From: Methylovulum psychrotolerans
GTDB lineage: Bacteria > Pseudomonadota > Gammaproteobacteria > Methylococcales > Methylomonadaceae
DNA: 64,000 nucleotides
Assembly: GCF_002923755.1 (NCBI RefSeq)
Contig: NZ_PGFZ01000003.1
Coordinates: forward strand, 62,001-126,000
Direction of reading: 5' to 3'
Shown: positions 1-8,344 of the stretch, one piece after another
Numbering within the stretch: the stretch's first letter is position 1
How the letters are laid out: the number at the start of each line of letters is the position of its first letter
Made by a program: the position numbers and the translations under genes
Notes under the pieces: model-generated
Told to the model about the DNA's origin: nothing
Databases searched by the model: none
What the model saw: the letters and a program-made list of their open reading frames with translations, nothing else

Positions 1-5
1 CATTT

Positions 6-269
6 ATGAACATTTCCCTGACCCCTCATTTTGAAGAGCTTGTTAAAAATAAGCTTGAAAGCGGCCATTATCATTCGGCAAGCGAGGTTATTCGTGACGC
101 TTTGCGACTTTTGGAGGAACGGGACCAGATGCGTGAGTTACGCATGGGGGAGCTACGAAAAGAGATACAAAGGGGGATAGATAGCGGAGATTCCACCCCC
201 CTTGACATTGAAGCTATCAAGGCACGGGGACGGCAACGGCTCGCAGAAAGAGAAAGCGGGGCATCTTAA
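6..269 (+). CDS. parD: ParD-type antitoxin (ribbon-helix-helix)
   Basis: 87 residues. The N-terminal part (residues 1-45) has the beta-strand then two-helix pattern of a ParD ribbon-helix-helix antitoxin, with the typical SASEVIRDALRLLEERD stretch. The charged C-terminal tail (about 50-87) is the region that wraps the toxin in this family. The stop overlaps the start of the downstream ParE-like toxin (TAATG at 267-271), the usual translational coupling of a type II module. Antitoxins of this family neutralise ParE and autorepress their operon; the promoter lies before the window starts. The family call is by pattern and neighbourhood. Confidence 0.9.
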   Translation: MNISLTPHFEELVKNKLESGHYHSASEVIRDALRLLEERDQMRELRMGELRKEIQRGIDSGDSTPLDIEAIKARGRQRLAERESGAS

Positions 270-559
270 TGCCCCGTTTGTTGAAAAGCCCCCAAGCCGA
301 AATAGACCTTGATAATATCTGGTTTTATATCGCCCAAGACAGCCCTAAAAATGCCGATAGGTTTCTTGATTTGATCCAAGAAAAATGCGAACTGATTGCC
401 GACTTTCCAAGCTTAGGCGAAAGCTGTGCAGAACTCGTTGACGGTTTGCGAAGTTTTCCCGTTGGCAATTATCTGATTTTCTATTTTCCGCTGGAAGACG
501 GGGCAGATATTGTCAGGGTTATGCACGGCTCCCGTGATGTAGACACCCTATTTCACTAA
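269..559 (+). CDS. parE: ParE/RelE-superfamily toxin
   Basis: 96 residues, full length for ParE. It has the opening pattern of the family (SPQAEIDLDNIWFYIAQDSP), a central FPSLGESC...LRSFPVGNYLIFY stretch, and a C-terminal VRVMHGSRD motif. ParE toxins usually poison DNA gyrase, and gyrB of this genome lies 22 kb away. The ATG overlaps the antitoxin stop by one base, so production should be coupled to the antitoxin. No frameshift or truncation is visible, so this pair looks intact, unlike the toxin remnants at 11.8-13.4 kb. Confidence 0.9.
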   Translation: MPRLLKSPQAEIDLDNIWFYIAQDSPKNADRFLDLIQEKCELIADFPSLGESCAELVDGLRSFPVGNYLIFYFPLEDGADIVRVMHGSRDVDTLFH

Positions 560-692
560 GCATTTTTATTGAATTTTAGCACAGAACGACGTTTTTAACC
601 GCCCTGTTTTAAAAAGGCATAACGGACGCTAACCAGCAATTTTGGTAGGAATAAAAACTATTCCCACCCAAAATTGGACTTAAAAAAACACA

Positions 693-710
693 TAGACTTC
701 AAACGGTCAA
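693..710. repeat. IS630-like terminal repeat remnant
   Basis: TAGACTTCAAACGGTCAA matches, with one mismatch, the outer part of the right terminal repeat of the IS630-type element at 8.3-9.5 kb (read outward: TATACTTCAAACGGTCAA). No transposase lies beside it, so it would be a solo end left by excision or decay. It overlaps the stop codon of the adjacent permease gene. Confidence 0.4.
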
Positions 711-3157
711 TAATTCAAACTTTCCCGCACTACAATACGGGTGGCGGTGCGGGCGGGTAAGTAAGCGGCCACTACCGCCAGCAGCAACACCGCCCCCAGC
801 CACAACGCCACCGCTGGCCACGCGAAGACAAAATCCAAATGGATGCCCAGCATGGTGATGCCGAGTTGTTTGGCTAAGGGTTCGGCGAGCAGGTAGGCGA
901 GCGGGATGCTGAGCAGCCATGCTAATACGCCATGACATAGCCCTTCGAGCATAAATAATTTAAAAATAGCCGAAGACTTGGCCCCGATGGCGCGGAGTAC
1001 GCCAATCTCACGCGTACGCTGCAAGACACCAATCGCCAAGGTGCCGGACAAGCCAATCGCCCCCACAGCGGCGATCAGTACCGCCAAGCCCAATAACATG
1101 GCGGTCATCGGGCGGAATTGGTTTTGCGCAAATTGGCGTTGTTCCAGCTTGGCGAAGGTGGTGTAAACATCCAGCTTAATCTGCGCTTGCCGGAAGGCGG
1201 CTTTTACGGTGTCGGCGTAGGCGGTTTCTGCCGCTAAGTCCTTGATGTCGGTCGCCCATAAGGCGAAAGAATGCCGCTGGCTGGTGTGGGTTTGCGCCTG
1301 TATGGTGCTTAACGGGGCATATACGGGTTCGACCGTATAGCCCGCCCCGGCAAACCAGCGGTACAGGCCTATCACTTGCCAATCTTGGGCGGGGGCGACT
1401 TTGCCGTTAATGGCGGGCGGCAGTAGCGTACCTTGCACCCAATCACCGACCTGAATGCCGTTCAGTTCGGCGGTGGCGGCGTTTAGCACCAGATGGTTTT
1501 GCTGTTCGTCACTGGCGTTAAACCACCGCCCTGCGGTAATCAGCGGCTGGTATAAGGTGGTGTCGGTGGGCAGGGCGAGCATTTGCACCCCCAAGCTGCC
1601 GGATTGGCGCAGCAATACGCCATTGCGGGAAAATTCGGCGGGCAGGCGGTTCCAGAATTCGACGGGGCTAGCGGGGCTTAGGCGATGGACAATATCCGTG
1701 ACCGTGGCGGCTTCTTGGTCTTGGCTAAAGCCTAGGCGCAAGGTGTAGCGGCTACGCGCCAACTCCTTATCTAAGGTCAGGTTAACCGATGCGGCTAAGC
1801 TCATGATGACGATAAACAGCACCCCGGCAATGGTTAAGACGCTTTGTGTCCACAGTAACCGGGCTTTACGGCGTAGCAGATTAGCCAAGGCAACGGCGTA
1901 CAGGGTCGGCAACCAACGGGTTGCCCACGCTTCCAAACGCCGCGCCAGCCCGCCTGTGCCGACAAAATCCGCTCCTAAGCCGTAACTGGCAAGGGCTTGC
2001 CGCACAGGCAAGGCCGCACCGCGCCATACCGGCCATAACGCCGCCGCCAGCGGGGCGAGCAAGCCACCCGCTAAGGTGAGGCCTAAGGCGCGGGGCGAAT
2101 AGGCGAACCCGTCCAGGCTGATATTAAACAAACCTAACAGCCAGCGGCTGCTATAAAAAGCCCCTGCCCAACTGAGCGGCAAGGCAATGGCTAGGGCGCA
2201 TAAGGCCAAGATCAGCACTTGCGCCAGATAGATTTTGGCGATGGTCCAGCGCCGCGCCCCTATCGCCTTCATAATGCCGATTTGCTCGGTTTGTTGGGTA
2301 ATCAATGCCGCCACGGTGTTTAAAATCAGCACCGAACTTAACAGCAACGAGGCCCATGCCATAACGGTCAACACCAAATGGATGCCGGAAAAAATGCCCC
2401 GCCCCCAATGCTGTTCGGGGTCTTGTAATAAGGTGGCGTTGACGGCGATACCGTGCGCCGCCAAGGTGGTGCGGAGTTGCGCGGCGACCGTGCGGGCTTT
2501 TTCTATGCTATAAGGGGCTTGGATTTGCACCAGCACTTGCCGGAAAGTATGCGCCGGAATACCAAACAGTGGCCCCAATTCGGGGTCGAGGAAAAAATAC
2601 AATTGCCCGCCAAAGGCGGGCGGTTTAACGAAAGGGTGGCGGATAATGCCATGCAGCGCGAAATCTTGCGACCCTGTTGCGGTAGCTAAGCTTATCTTAT
2701 CGCCGCTATGCAGCCCCGCCGCTTGGGCGCTTAGGCGTTCGGCGGCAATGTCTTGGCCGCTGGGGAAAGCCCCCGACACTAAGGTCATGCGGTCATAACG
2801 TTGCGCAGCGTAGTCGGGGCGGAATAAAGCGGTGCCGGTTTGCCATTGCTCGGCATTTGGCAGTTTATATTGGACGGTAAACGGGGTCAGCACATCAATA
2901 TCGGCCACCCCTTCGACGTGCTTGAGGGTGTCGGCAAGGGCGTTGTCGGCATCTTGGCGCAATATCAGGCTGATATGCGACGGCTGCGATTGGCGGTGGG
3001 CGCTGTCCATCTGGCTAAGCTGCAAATCCATCATGCCCAGCAACGTGCCGATAATAAATGCGCCTATGGCAATGCTGGTGATGGCTAAAGCAGTGCGGGA
3101 TTTATGTATCAATAAATCGGCGGCAACTTTTTGCCAAAGATAAGTGCTTAAGAACAT
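707..3157 (-). CDS. ABC transporter permease, duplicated FtsX type
   Basis: 816 residues with two FtsX-like modules. The N-terminus has a membrane helix at about 25-45, a large periplasmic domain (about 50-265), then a three-helix block containing EQIGIMKAIGARR (about 290). The arrangement repeats, with REIGVLRAIGAKS near 715 and helices to the C-terminus. This is the architecture of LolC/E- or MacB-like permeases that move lipids, lipoproteins or peptides out of the inner membrane. The substrate cannot be told. The start overlaps the end of the upstream ATPase by 10 bases, so the two form one operon. No membrane-fusion (MacA-like) partner lies nearby. Confidence 0.88.
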   Translation of the reverse strand: MFLSTYLWQKVAADLLIHKSRTALAITSIAIGAFIIGTLLGMMDLQLSQMDSAHRQSQPSHISLILRQDADNALADTLKHVEGVADIDVLTPFTVQYKLPNAEQWQTGTALFRPDYAAQRYDRMTLVSGAFPSGQDIAAERLSAQAAGLHSGDKISLATATGSQDFALHGIIRHPFVKPPAFGGQLYFFLDPELGPLFGIPAHTFRQVLVQIQAPYSIEKARTVAAQLRTTLAAHGIAVNATLLQDPEQHWGRGIFSGIHLVLTVMAWASLLLSSVLILNTVAALITQQTEQIGIMKAIGARRWTIAKIYLAQVLILALCALAIALPLSWAGAFYSSRWLLGLFNISLDGFAYSPRALGLTLAGGLLAPLAAALWPVWRGAALPVRQALASYGLGADFVGTGGLARRLEAWATRWLPTLYAVALANLLRRKARLLWTQSVLTIAGVLFIVIMSLAASVNLTLDKELARSRYTLRLGFSQDQEAATVTDIVHRLSPASPVEFWNRLPAEFSRNGVLLRQSGSLGVQMLALPTDTTLYQPLITAGRWFNASDEQQNHLVLNAATAELNGIQVGDWVQGTLLPPAINGKVAPAQDWQVIGLYRWFAGAGYTVEPVYAPLSTIQAQTHTSQRHSFALWATDIKDLAAETAYADTVKAAFRQAQIKLDVYTTFAKLEQRQFAQNQFRPMTAMLLGLAVLIAAVGAIGLSGTLAIGVLQRTREIGVLRAIGAKSSAIFKLFMLEGLCHGVLAWLLSIPLAYLLAEPLAKQLGITMLGIHLDFVFAWPAVALWLGAVLLLAVVAAYLPARTATRIVVRESLNY

Positions 3158-3861
3158 GGCGGCCCCATCGCCGGGGTTTGCTGGCCGTCGGTTTGGATAC
3201 GTCCGTCCTGTAAGCAGATACGCCGCGTCGCCGCCTGCGCCAGCTCATCATTATGCGTCACCATCACCAAGGTTTTGCCCTCATGGCGCAAATCGGCAAA
3301 TAAACGGAACACCGCTTCGGCGGTGTGGCTGTCAAGATTGCCGGTCGGTTCGTCGGCAATAATCAACGCCGGATCATTCGCCAAGGCGCGGGCTAAGGCC
3401 GCCCGTTGCTGTTGCCCGCCGGACACTTGCCCCGGCAAATGCTGGGCATGGGCTTCTAAGCCGACTAAGGCCAATAAATACCGCGCCCGTGCCAGCCGCT
3501 CACGCTTGGGTAACAGGCCGACAAAATCCATCGGCAATAACACGTTTTGCAATAAGGTCAAGGACGGCAATAATTGGAAAAACTGGAAGACAATGCCGAC
3601 ATTCAGACCGCGCCATACGGACAAGCGCTCTTCGCTCAAGCCTTCCAAGGCGCTGCCGTTAACAGTGACTTGGCCTGAGCAGGGGCGGTCTATGCCCGTC
3701 AGGATATTCAGCAAGGTCGATTTGCCATTACCCGAAGGGCCGACGATAGCGACAAACTCCCCCGCCGCCACCGTTAAGGAAATGTCATTTAACACAGGCC
3801 GTTTGAACTGCCCAAGCGCGTAAGCTTTATGGACATGGCTAAGCTGGATAAGGTCGGGCAT
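3148..3861 (-). CDS. ABC transporter ATP-binding protein, LolD/MacB-like
   Basis: 237 residues, a single nucleotide-binding domain. Walker A is GPSGNGKST (about residue 41), the Q-loop is in the VFQFFQLLPSLT segment typical of the LolD/MacB/FtsE group, the signature is VSGGQQQR, and Walker B is ALIIADEPTGNLD, followed by a switch His in VMVTHN. It powers the FtsX-type permease encoded directly downstream (10-base overlap). The LolD-like signature suggests a mechanotransmission-type exporter or extractor rather than an importer. The true lolD would normally sit beside lolC/E, so I do not assign that symbol. Confidence 0.9.
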   Translation of the reverse strand: MPDLIQLSHVHKAYALGQFKRPVLNDISLTVAAGEFVAIVGPSGNGKSTLLNILTGIDRPCSGQVTVNGSALEGLSEERLSVWRGLNVGIVFQFFQLLPSLTLLQNVLLPMDFVGLLPKRERLARARYLLALVGLEAHAQHLPGQVSGGQQQRAALARALANDPALIIADEPTGNLDSHTAEAVFRLFADLRHEGKTLVMVTHNDELAQAATRRICLQDGRIQTDGQQTPAMGPPCS

Positions 3862-4343
3862 AAATTAAACTGGTGTTCTCAAAAAAAACAGGTACATTCT
3901 AACATGCCTTGGCTATGATGCTGACTCATTACCCGAATGACCTTAACTGACGTTACGCAGTAACATGCTTTACCCCCGTTTGCCGCGCCGAGCATCGCAG
4001 GTTTTGTCGGGATTAGCCCGAATACCCATAGGGCATAAAGGGGCGCGGCATGGATGCCGCGCGTCGGTAAATGTACCCAAGGGCATAAAGGCAGGAAGCC
4101 CATTTTACCGACCCCCGACAAAACCGAGAAGCGCAGGAAGAAGCGGCAATCGGGCCGCCTTTTCTTTGGATACTTTCTTTTCGACTGCAAGGATGCAGGA
4201 GGTAGAGCAATGCAGGAGCAATTGCCGAGGCGGAGCAAAAGAAAGTATCTCGCCTTCGGGTGCGAGAACCCGATTAAAAAAACCGTCGCGATAGCGACTC
4301 AATATTTGTTTTTCAAATCGTAGAATATGTCTGCGTAACATCA
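3862..4343. repeat. Intergenic hairpin-rich element, no convincing gene
   Basis: This 480-base gap separates the ABC operon (minus) from the carotenoid genes (plus). Several overlapping short frames are open, but none has a recognisable protein or start signal. A perfect 13-base inverted repeat, GATACTTTCTTTT (4169-4181) and AAAAGAAAGTATC (4237-4249), brackets a purine-rich stretch. Another pair is formed by GGTTTTGTCGGG near 3999 and CCCGACAAAACC near 4115. The sequence resembles dispersed intergenic elements of gammaproteobacteria that carry ACTTTCTTTT/AAAAGAAAGT arms. That comparison is from memory. Confidence 0.5.
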
Positions 4344-4916
4344 GTGACCTTAATACAAACTTTTTGGCTGCTGCTAGGCAGCGCTTGGGCTGCGGCGGAA
4401 ACCGTTATGGCCCTAAAAACCCGCATTCCCGATTTGTCGGTCAATCCAGCCCGTTTCCGTTCCGCTAGAGGGATATGGTGGGTTATACTAGGCGCATTAG
4501 CGCTAGCCTTGACCTTTAAGCACCTGCATTGGCTACCCTTACCGCTGGCTTACTTGCCGCGCCAAGCCTTGGCTTTAGGGCTAATGCTCATGGCCTTGGG
4601 CTTACGGTATTATGCCATTATCCGCTTAGGGCAATGGTTCAGTACCCAAGCCGTCATCCAACCCCAGCACTGCTTGATTGAGCAAGGCCCTTACCGTTAC
4701 ATCCGCCATCCGGCCTATACCGGGCTATTGGGTGCGTTTATTGCGGCGGGCATAGCAATGGGTGACGGTTTGGCGTTACTCGCCCTCGCCTGTCCATTGG
4801 CGTGGGCGCTAGAGCGGCGCATGGCTTATGAAGAAAACTTGTTAAACGGCCATTTTGGCCCCGCTTATAGTGCCTACCGCCAACGGACGAAAAAATGGCT
4901 TCCTTGGCTTTATTAA
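4344..4916 (+). CDS. Isoprenylcysteine methyltransferase (ICMT)-like membrane methyltransferase
   Basis: 190 residues, starting with GTG. Four to five hydrophobic segments are followed by the signature of the ICMT/phospholipid-methyltransferase group: GPYRYIRHPAYTG (about residues 113-125) and a C-terminal EE-containing segment in RRMAYEENLLNGHFGPAYSAYRQRTKKWLP. Such enzymes methylate a carboxyl or amine group of a lipid substrate using S-adenosylmethionine at the membrane. It lies 70 bases upstream of crtN on the same strand. A role in modifying the C30 carotenoid acid made by the next two gene products, for example methyl ester formation, is a reasonable guess but is not shown by the sequence. 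Confidence 0.8.
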   Translation: MTLIQTFWLLLGSAWAAAETVMALKTRIPDLSVNPARFRSARGIWWVILGALALALTFKHLHWLPLPLAYLPRQALALGLMLMALGLRYYAIIRLGQWFSTQAVIQPQHCLIEQGPYRYIRHPAYTGLLGAFIAAGIAMGDGLALLALACPLAWALERRMAYEENLLNGHFGPAYSAYRQRTKKWLPWLY

Positions 4917-4986
4917 CCCCTGATCCGCCGCCGCTTACCCCTTCATCAGCCAATACCCGTTTATTAATAGCCCTTACCTTGCCCCT

Positions 4987-6492
4987 ATGCCAGAAAAAAA
5001 ACATATCGTCATCATCGGTGCCGGCCCAGGCGGCTTGTGCGCCGGAATGCTGTTAAGCCATCATGGCTTTAACGTCACCCTTTTGGATAAAAATGCCGAA
5101 GTCGGCGGGCGTAACCGTCCGATCCGGTTGGGGGAGTTTGTCTTTGACACCGGTCCGACTTTTTTGCTGATGAAACATGTCTTAGATGATATGTTCGCCT
5201 TATGCGGACGGCGTAGCGATGCTTATCTGGATTTTATCAAGCTTGATCCGATGTACCGCCTGTTGTTTGCCGACCGCGCCGTCAATGTCTACTCCGACCG
5301 TGCCAAAATGCGCGAAGAACTGGCGCAAAGCTTTGCCGAAGGCAGTGATGGCTATGACCAATACCTGCAACGCGAAGGCCAGCGTTTTAAAAAACTCTAT
5401 CCCTGCATCAAACGCGACTATAGCAGCCTGAAAGCCTTTTTCTCTTGGGATTTGCTCCGCGCCGTACCTAGCTTGGCGCTCAACCACAGCGTGTTTACTA
5501 ATCTGGGCAAGTATTTCCAAGAAGAGAAAATGCGCCTGGTGTTCTCTTTCCAATCCAAATATCTGGGCATGTCGCCTTGGGATTGTCCGGCCTTATTTAC
5601 CATGCTGTCTTATCTGGAGCATGAGTACGGCATTTACCATGTCAAAGGCGGCTTAAATAAAATCGCCGCCGCTATGGCGCAAGTCATCACCGAGCAAGGC
5701 GGGGTCATCCGCACCAATACCGCTGTGCAGTCCTTAATTATTAAAGACAAGGTGGTGCAAGGGGTGCGTTTGGAAGACGGCAGCGAGTTATTCGCCGATG
5801 AAGTGATTGTGAACGCCGATTTTGCCTACGCCATGACCCAACTCGTACCGCACGGGACACTGCGCCAGTACAGCCCAGAAAAAATCCAAGCCCTCGATTA
5901 TTCCTGCTCGACGTTTATGCTGTATTTAGGTCTGGACACTTATTACGACCTGCCTCACCATACCATTGCCTTTGCTGACGATTACACCACCAATATCGAT
6001 AATATTTTCCATAACAAAACCCTCAGCAGCGATTTTTCGTTTTATGTGCAGAACGCCTGCGCCAGTGACGACAGTCTGGCCCCGGCAGGCAAATCCGCCC
6101 TGTATATCTTAGTGCCTATGCCTAATAACGACAGCGGCTTAGACTGGCCTAGCTTATGTGCAGAAAAACGCGGGCAGATTTTAACGGTGTTGGAAGAACG
6201 TTTAGGCTTAGTCGGCATCCGCGACCATATCGAATGTGAAAAAATCATCACCCCGCAAACCTGGGCCAGCGATGAGAATGTTTATAAAGGCGCGACCTTT
6301 AGCTTGGCGCATAAGTTTAGCCAGTTGCTCTATTGGCGGCCACACAACCAATTTCAAGAATTGGGGCAATGTTATCTGGTCGGCGGCGGCACGCATCCTG
6401 GCAGCGGCTTGCCGACGATTTACGAATCGGCGCATATTTCCGCCAAACTGATTTGCCGTAAGCATCGGGTGAAGTTCGGGTCTGGGTTATGA
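4987..6492 (+). CDS. crtN: 4,4'-diapophytoene desaturase (C30 carotenoid)
   Basis: 501 residues. It has an N-terminal FAD-binding GAGPGGLCAG motif (about residues 11-20), the GGRNRP segment, and the C-terminal desaturase signature VGGGTHPGSGLPTIYES (about 467-483). The whole sequence closely resembles the Methylomonas CrtN that desaturates diapophytoene toward diapolycopene, as I recall it. The segment IYHVKGGLNKIAAAMAQVI is typical of crtI-type desaturases. The stop overlaps the start of the aldehyde dehydrogenase gene (ATGA at 6489-6492), so the two are translated together. The squalene/diapophytoene synthase and the second (oxidase-type) CrtN paralogue are not in this window. Confidence 0.93.
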   Translation: MPEKKHIVIIGAGPGGLCAGMLLSHHGFNVTLLDKNAEVGGRNRPIRLGEFVFDTGPTFLLMKHVLDDMFALCGRRSDAYLDFIKLDPMYRLLFADRAVNVYSDRAKMREELAQSFAEGSDGYDQYLQREGQRFKKLYPCIKRDYSSLKAFFSWDLLRAVPSLALNHSVFTNLGKYFQEEKMRLVFSFQSKYLGMSPWDCPALFTMLSYLEHEYGIYHVKGGLNKIAAAMAQVITEQGGVIRTNTAVQSLIIKDKVVQGVRLEDGSELFADEVIVNADFAYAMTQLVPHGTLRQYSPEKIQALDYSCSTFMLYLGLDTYYDLPHHTIAFADDYTTNIDNIFHNKTLSSDFSFYVQNACASDDSLAPAGKSALYILVPMPNNDSGLDWPSLCAEKRGQILTVLEERLGLVGIRDHIECEKIITPQTWASDENVYKGATFSLAHKFSQLLYWRPHNQFQELGQCYLVGGGTHPGSGLPTIYESAHISAKLICRKHRVKFGSGL

Positions 6493-8081
6493 GCGGTGTT
6501 ATCACGGCTTACTCGGTCTTAGACGGGCAAGCCCAGCAAAATTACCCGATCAGCAGCCCCGCCGACATTGCTGCCGCCATGAATGCCGCCCGCCAAGCGG
6601 CGTTGGTGTGGGCGCAAATTGACGCTAAACAGCGTAGCCAACGCGTGGCGCGGCTGATTGCGGTGATGATGGCGGAGTTGGATGATATTATCGCCGTGCT
6701 GATGGCGGCGACCGGGAAAGTCAAAACCGAGGCCTTGCTGGGGGAAGTCTACCCGGTGTTGGAATTGTTGCGTTATTATCAGCGCCATGCCGCCGCCAGC
6801 CTTGCCCCTTGCCCTGTCCACACCGCGCCGTTGGCCTTTCCGCAAGCCCAAGCGGTTTATGAGCGCCGCCCTTATGGCGTAGTGGCGGTGATTTCGCCGT
6901 GGAATTTTCCCTTACAATTGACCTTAGCCCCATTAGTGACCGCCTTGGTCAGCGGCAATGCCTGTGTGTTTAAAATGTCCGAATTAAGCTTGCCCGTCGG
7001 TGCCTTGCTGATGCGCTTGCTGGGGCAACTGGATTTGCCCGACGGCTTGGTGCAACAAGTGATTGGCGCGGCACCTGAGGGGATGGCCTTAGTAGATGCG
7101 CGGCCTGATTTGGTGTTTTTTACCGGCAGTGTCGCCGCAGGCCGTGCCGTTATGGCGCGGGCGGCACAACACCCCATCCCGGTGCTTTTGGAATTGGGCG
7201 GTAAAGATGCCATGCTGGTGTTCGCCGATGCCGATCTGGAGCGGGCAGCTAATGCCGCCCTGTACGGCGCGTTCAGCAATAGCGGGCAAGTCTGTGTGGC
7301 AGTTGAGCGCTGTTATGTGGAAGCCGCCTGTTATGCCGATTTTGTCGCCCGGCTGGTGGCGGCCACGGCACAGCTTAACGTCGGTCACGGCCCGGTCGGT
7401 GATTTGGGTGCTGTAACCAGCCTAGCCCAAGTCGCCATTATCGAAGCCCATTATAATGATGCCATTGCCAAAGGTGCGCAAGCGTCCGGCCCCTTACGCT
7501 TGCAAGGCCGTTACCTGCATCCGGTTGTCCTTTGGGATGTCAACCACACCATGCTGCTGATGCAGGCCGAAACCTTCGGGCCGTTGTTGCCGATTATGGC
7601 CTTTAGCGACGGGCAAGAAGCCGTGCGCTTGGCGAACGCCAGCGATTATGGCTTAAATGCCAGCGTCTGGAGCCGCGATATAAACAAAGCCGAACGGATT
7701 GCCCGGCAATTGCAGGTCGGCAATTGGGCGGTGAATGATGTCATTAAGAATATCGGCCATGCGGGTTTGCCGTTCGGCGGGGTAAAAAACAGCGGCTTTG
7801 GCCGCTACCACGGTAGCGAAGGCCTACGCCAGTTTACCTACACCGTCGCTGGCCTTACCAGCCATAGCCGTTTACCGAAAGAGCCGAATTGGTTTCCTTA
7901 TTCCGATAAGGGCTATCTGGACATGCGCGGTTTTGTCGATATGCTGTTCGGTGCGGGTAGCCTAAAGCAACGGCTGTTTAGGAATTGGTCGGCCTTACAG
8001 GCTTTTAGGGGCTATGCGTCGTTGAACCTGGCCCAGCATTGGCGTAATGGCTGGATTTTTATCCGGTGCTATCCGCGCTAA
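6489..8081 (+). CDS. ald: Aldehyde dehydrogenase, probable diapolycopenal dehydrogenase
   Basis: 530 residues, an NAD(P)-dependent aldehyde dehydrogenase. Visible motifs are SPWNFPLQLTLAPL (cofactor region, about 137), FTGSVAAGR, the catalytic Glu motif LELGGKDAML (about 234) and the catalytic Cys in SNSGQVCVAVER (about 268). An extension of about 60 residues follows the usual end of the fold and includes an amphipathic stretch, possibly for membrane contact. It overlaps crtN by four bases. In Methylomonas the equivalent gene oxidises the terminal aldehydes of C30 carotenoids to acids. The same role here is inferred from synteny and similarity. Confidence 0.9.
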   Translation: MSGVITAYSVLDGQAQQNYPISSPADIAAAMNAARQAALVWAQIDAKQRSQRVARLIAVMMAELDDIIAVLMAATGKVKTEALLGEVYPVLELLRYYQRHAAASLAPCPVHTAPLAFPQAQAVYERRPYGVVAVISPWNFPLQLTLAPLVTALVSGNACVFKMSELSLPVGALLMRLLGQLDLPDGLVQQVIGAAPEGMALVDARPDLVFFTGSVAAGRAVMARAAQHPIPVLLELGGKDAMLVFADADLERAANAALYGAFSNSGQVCVAVERCYVEAACYADFVARLVAATAQLNVGHGPVGDLGAVTSLAQVAIIEAHYNDAIAKGAQASGPLRLQGRYLHPVVLWDVNHTMLLMQAETFGPLLPIMAFSDGQEAVRLANASDYGLNASVWSRDINKAERIARQLQVGNWAVNDVIKNIGHAGLPFGGVKNSGFGRYHGSEGLRQFTYTVAGLTSHSRLPKEPNWFPYSDKGYLDMRGFVDMLFGAGSLKQRLFRNWSALQAFRGYASLNLAQHWRNGWIFIRCYPR

Positions 8082-8129
8082 ACGGGGTATGCTGTGCCGC
8101 GCTGCCGTCAAATTAAGGAACGTGCATAA

Positions 8130-8272
8130 ACTTAACAACCACCTACTGAAAGTAGGTGGGTTAGCGCGGGACACAGAGGACTAAAGTCCACCCACATTGT
8201 GTCCCGCGCTGTCGAGTTGTTTTTTTGAACCTTAATGCTAAAGCTAACCGGCTAAAGCCGGTGGTTTTAACC
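8130..8272. repeat. Hairpin-flanked sequence resembling IS200/IS605 ends (PATE-like)
   Basis: No gene is present. Three hairpins follow one another. CCACCTACT/AGTAGGTGG spans 8139-8159 with a 3-base loop. A 13-base stem AGCGCGGGACACA (8163-8175) pairs with TGTGTCCCGCGCT (8198-8210) and encloses GGACT/AGTCC. ACCGGCT/AGCCGGT (8247-8262) is followed by GGTTTTAACC. Subterminal hairpins with this last kind of GCCGGTGGTTTTAACC ending are typical of IS200/IS605-family termini. This may be a transposase-less derivative, but no tnpA or tnpB is nearby. Confidence 0.45.
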
Positions 8273-8344
8273 TTAAATATTGAAATAAAATCTGTTGTAA
8301 CTACAACCCGCTCCCAACCTCCACCTTACTGTATAGACCGGAGA

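Noticed and set aside
3879-4341. Five overlapping frames of 65-119 codons between the ABC operon and the methyltransferase gene
   Set aside because: They overlap each other on both strands, lack ribosome-binding sites and follow the inverted-repeat structure of a non-coding element.
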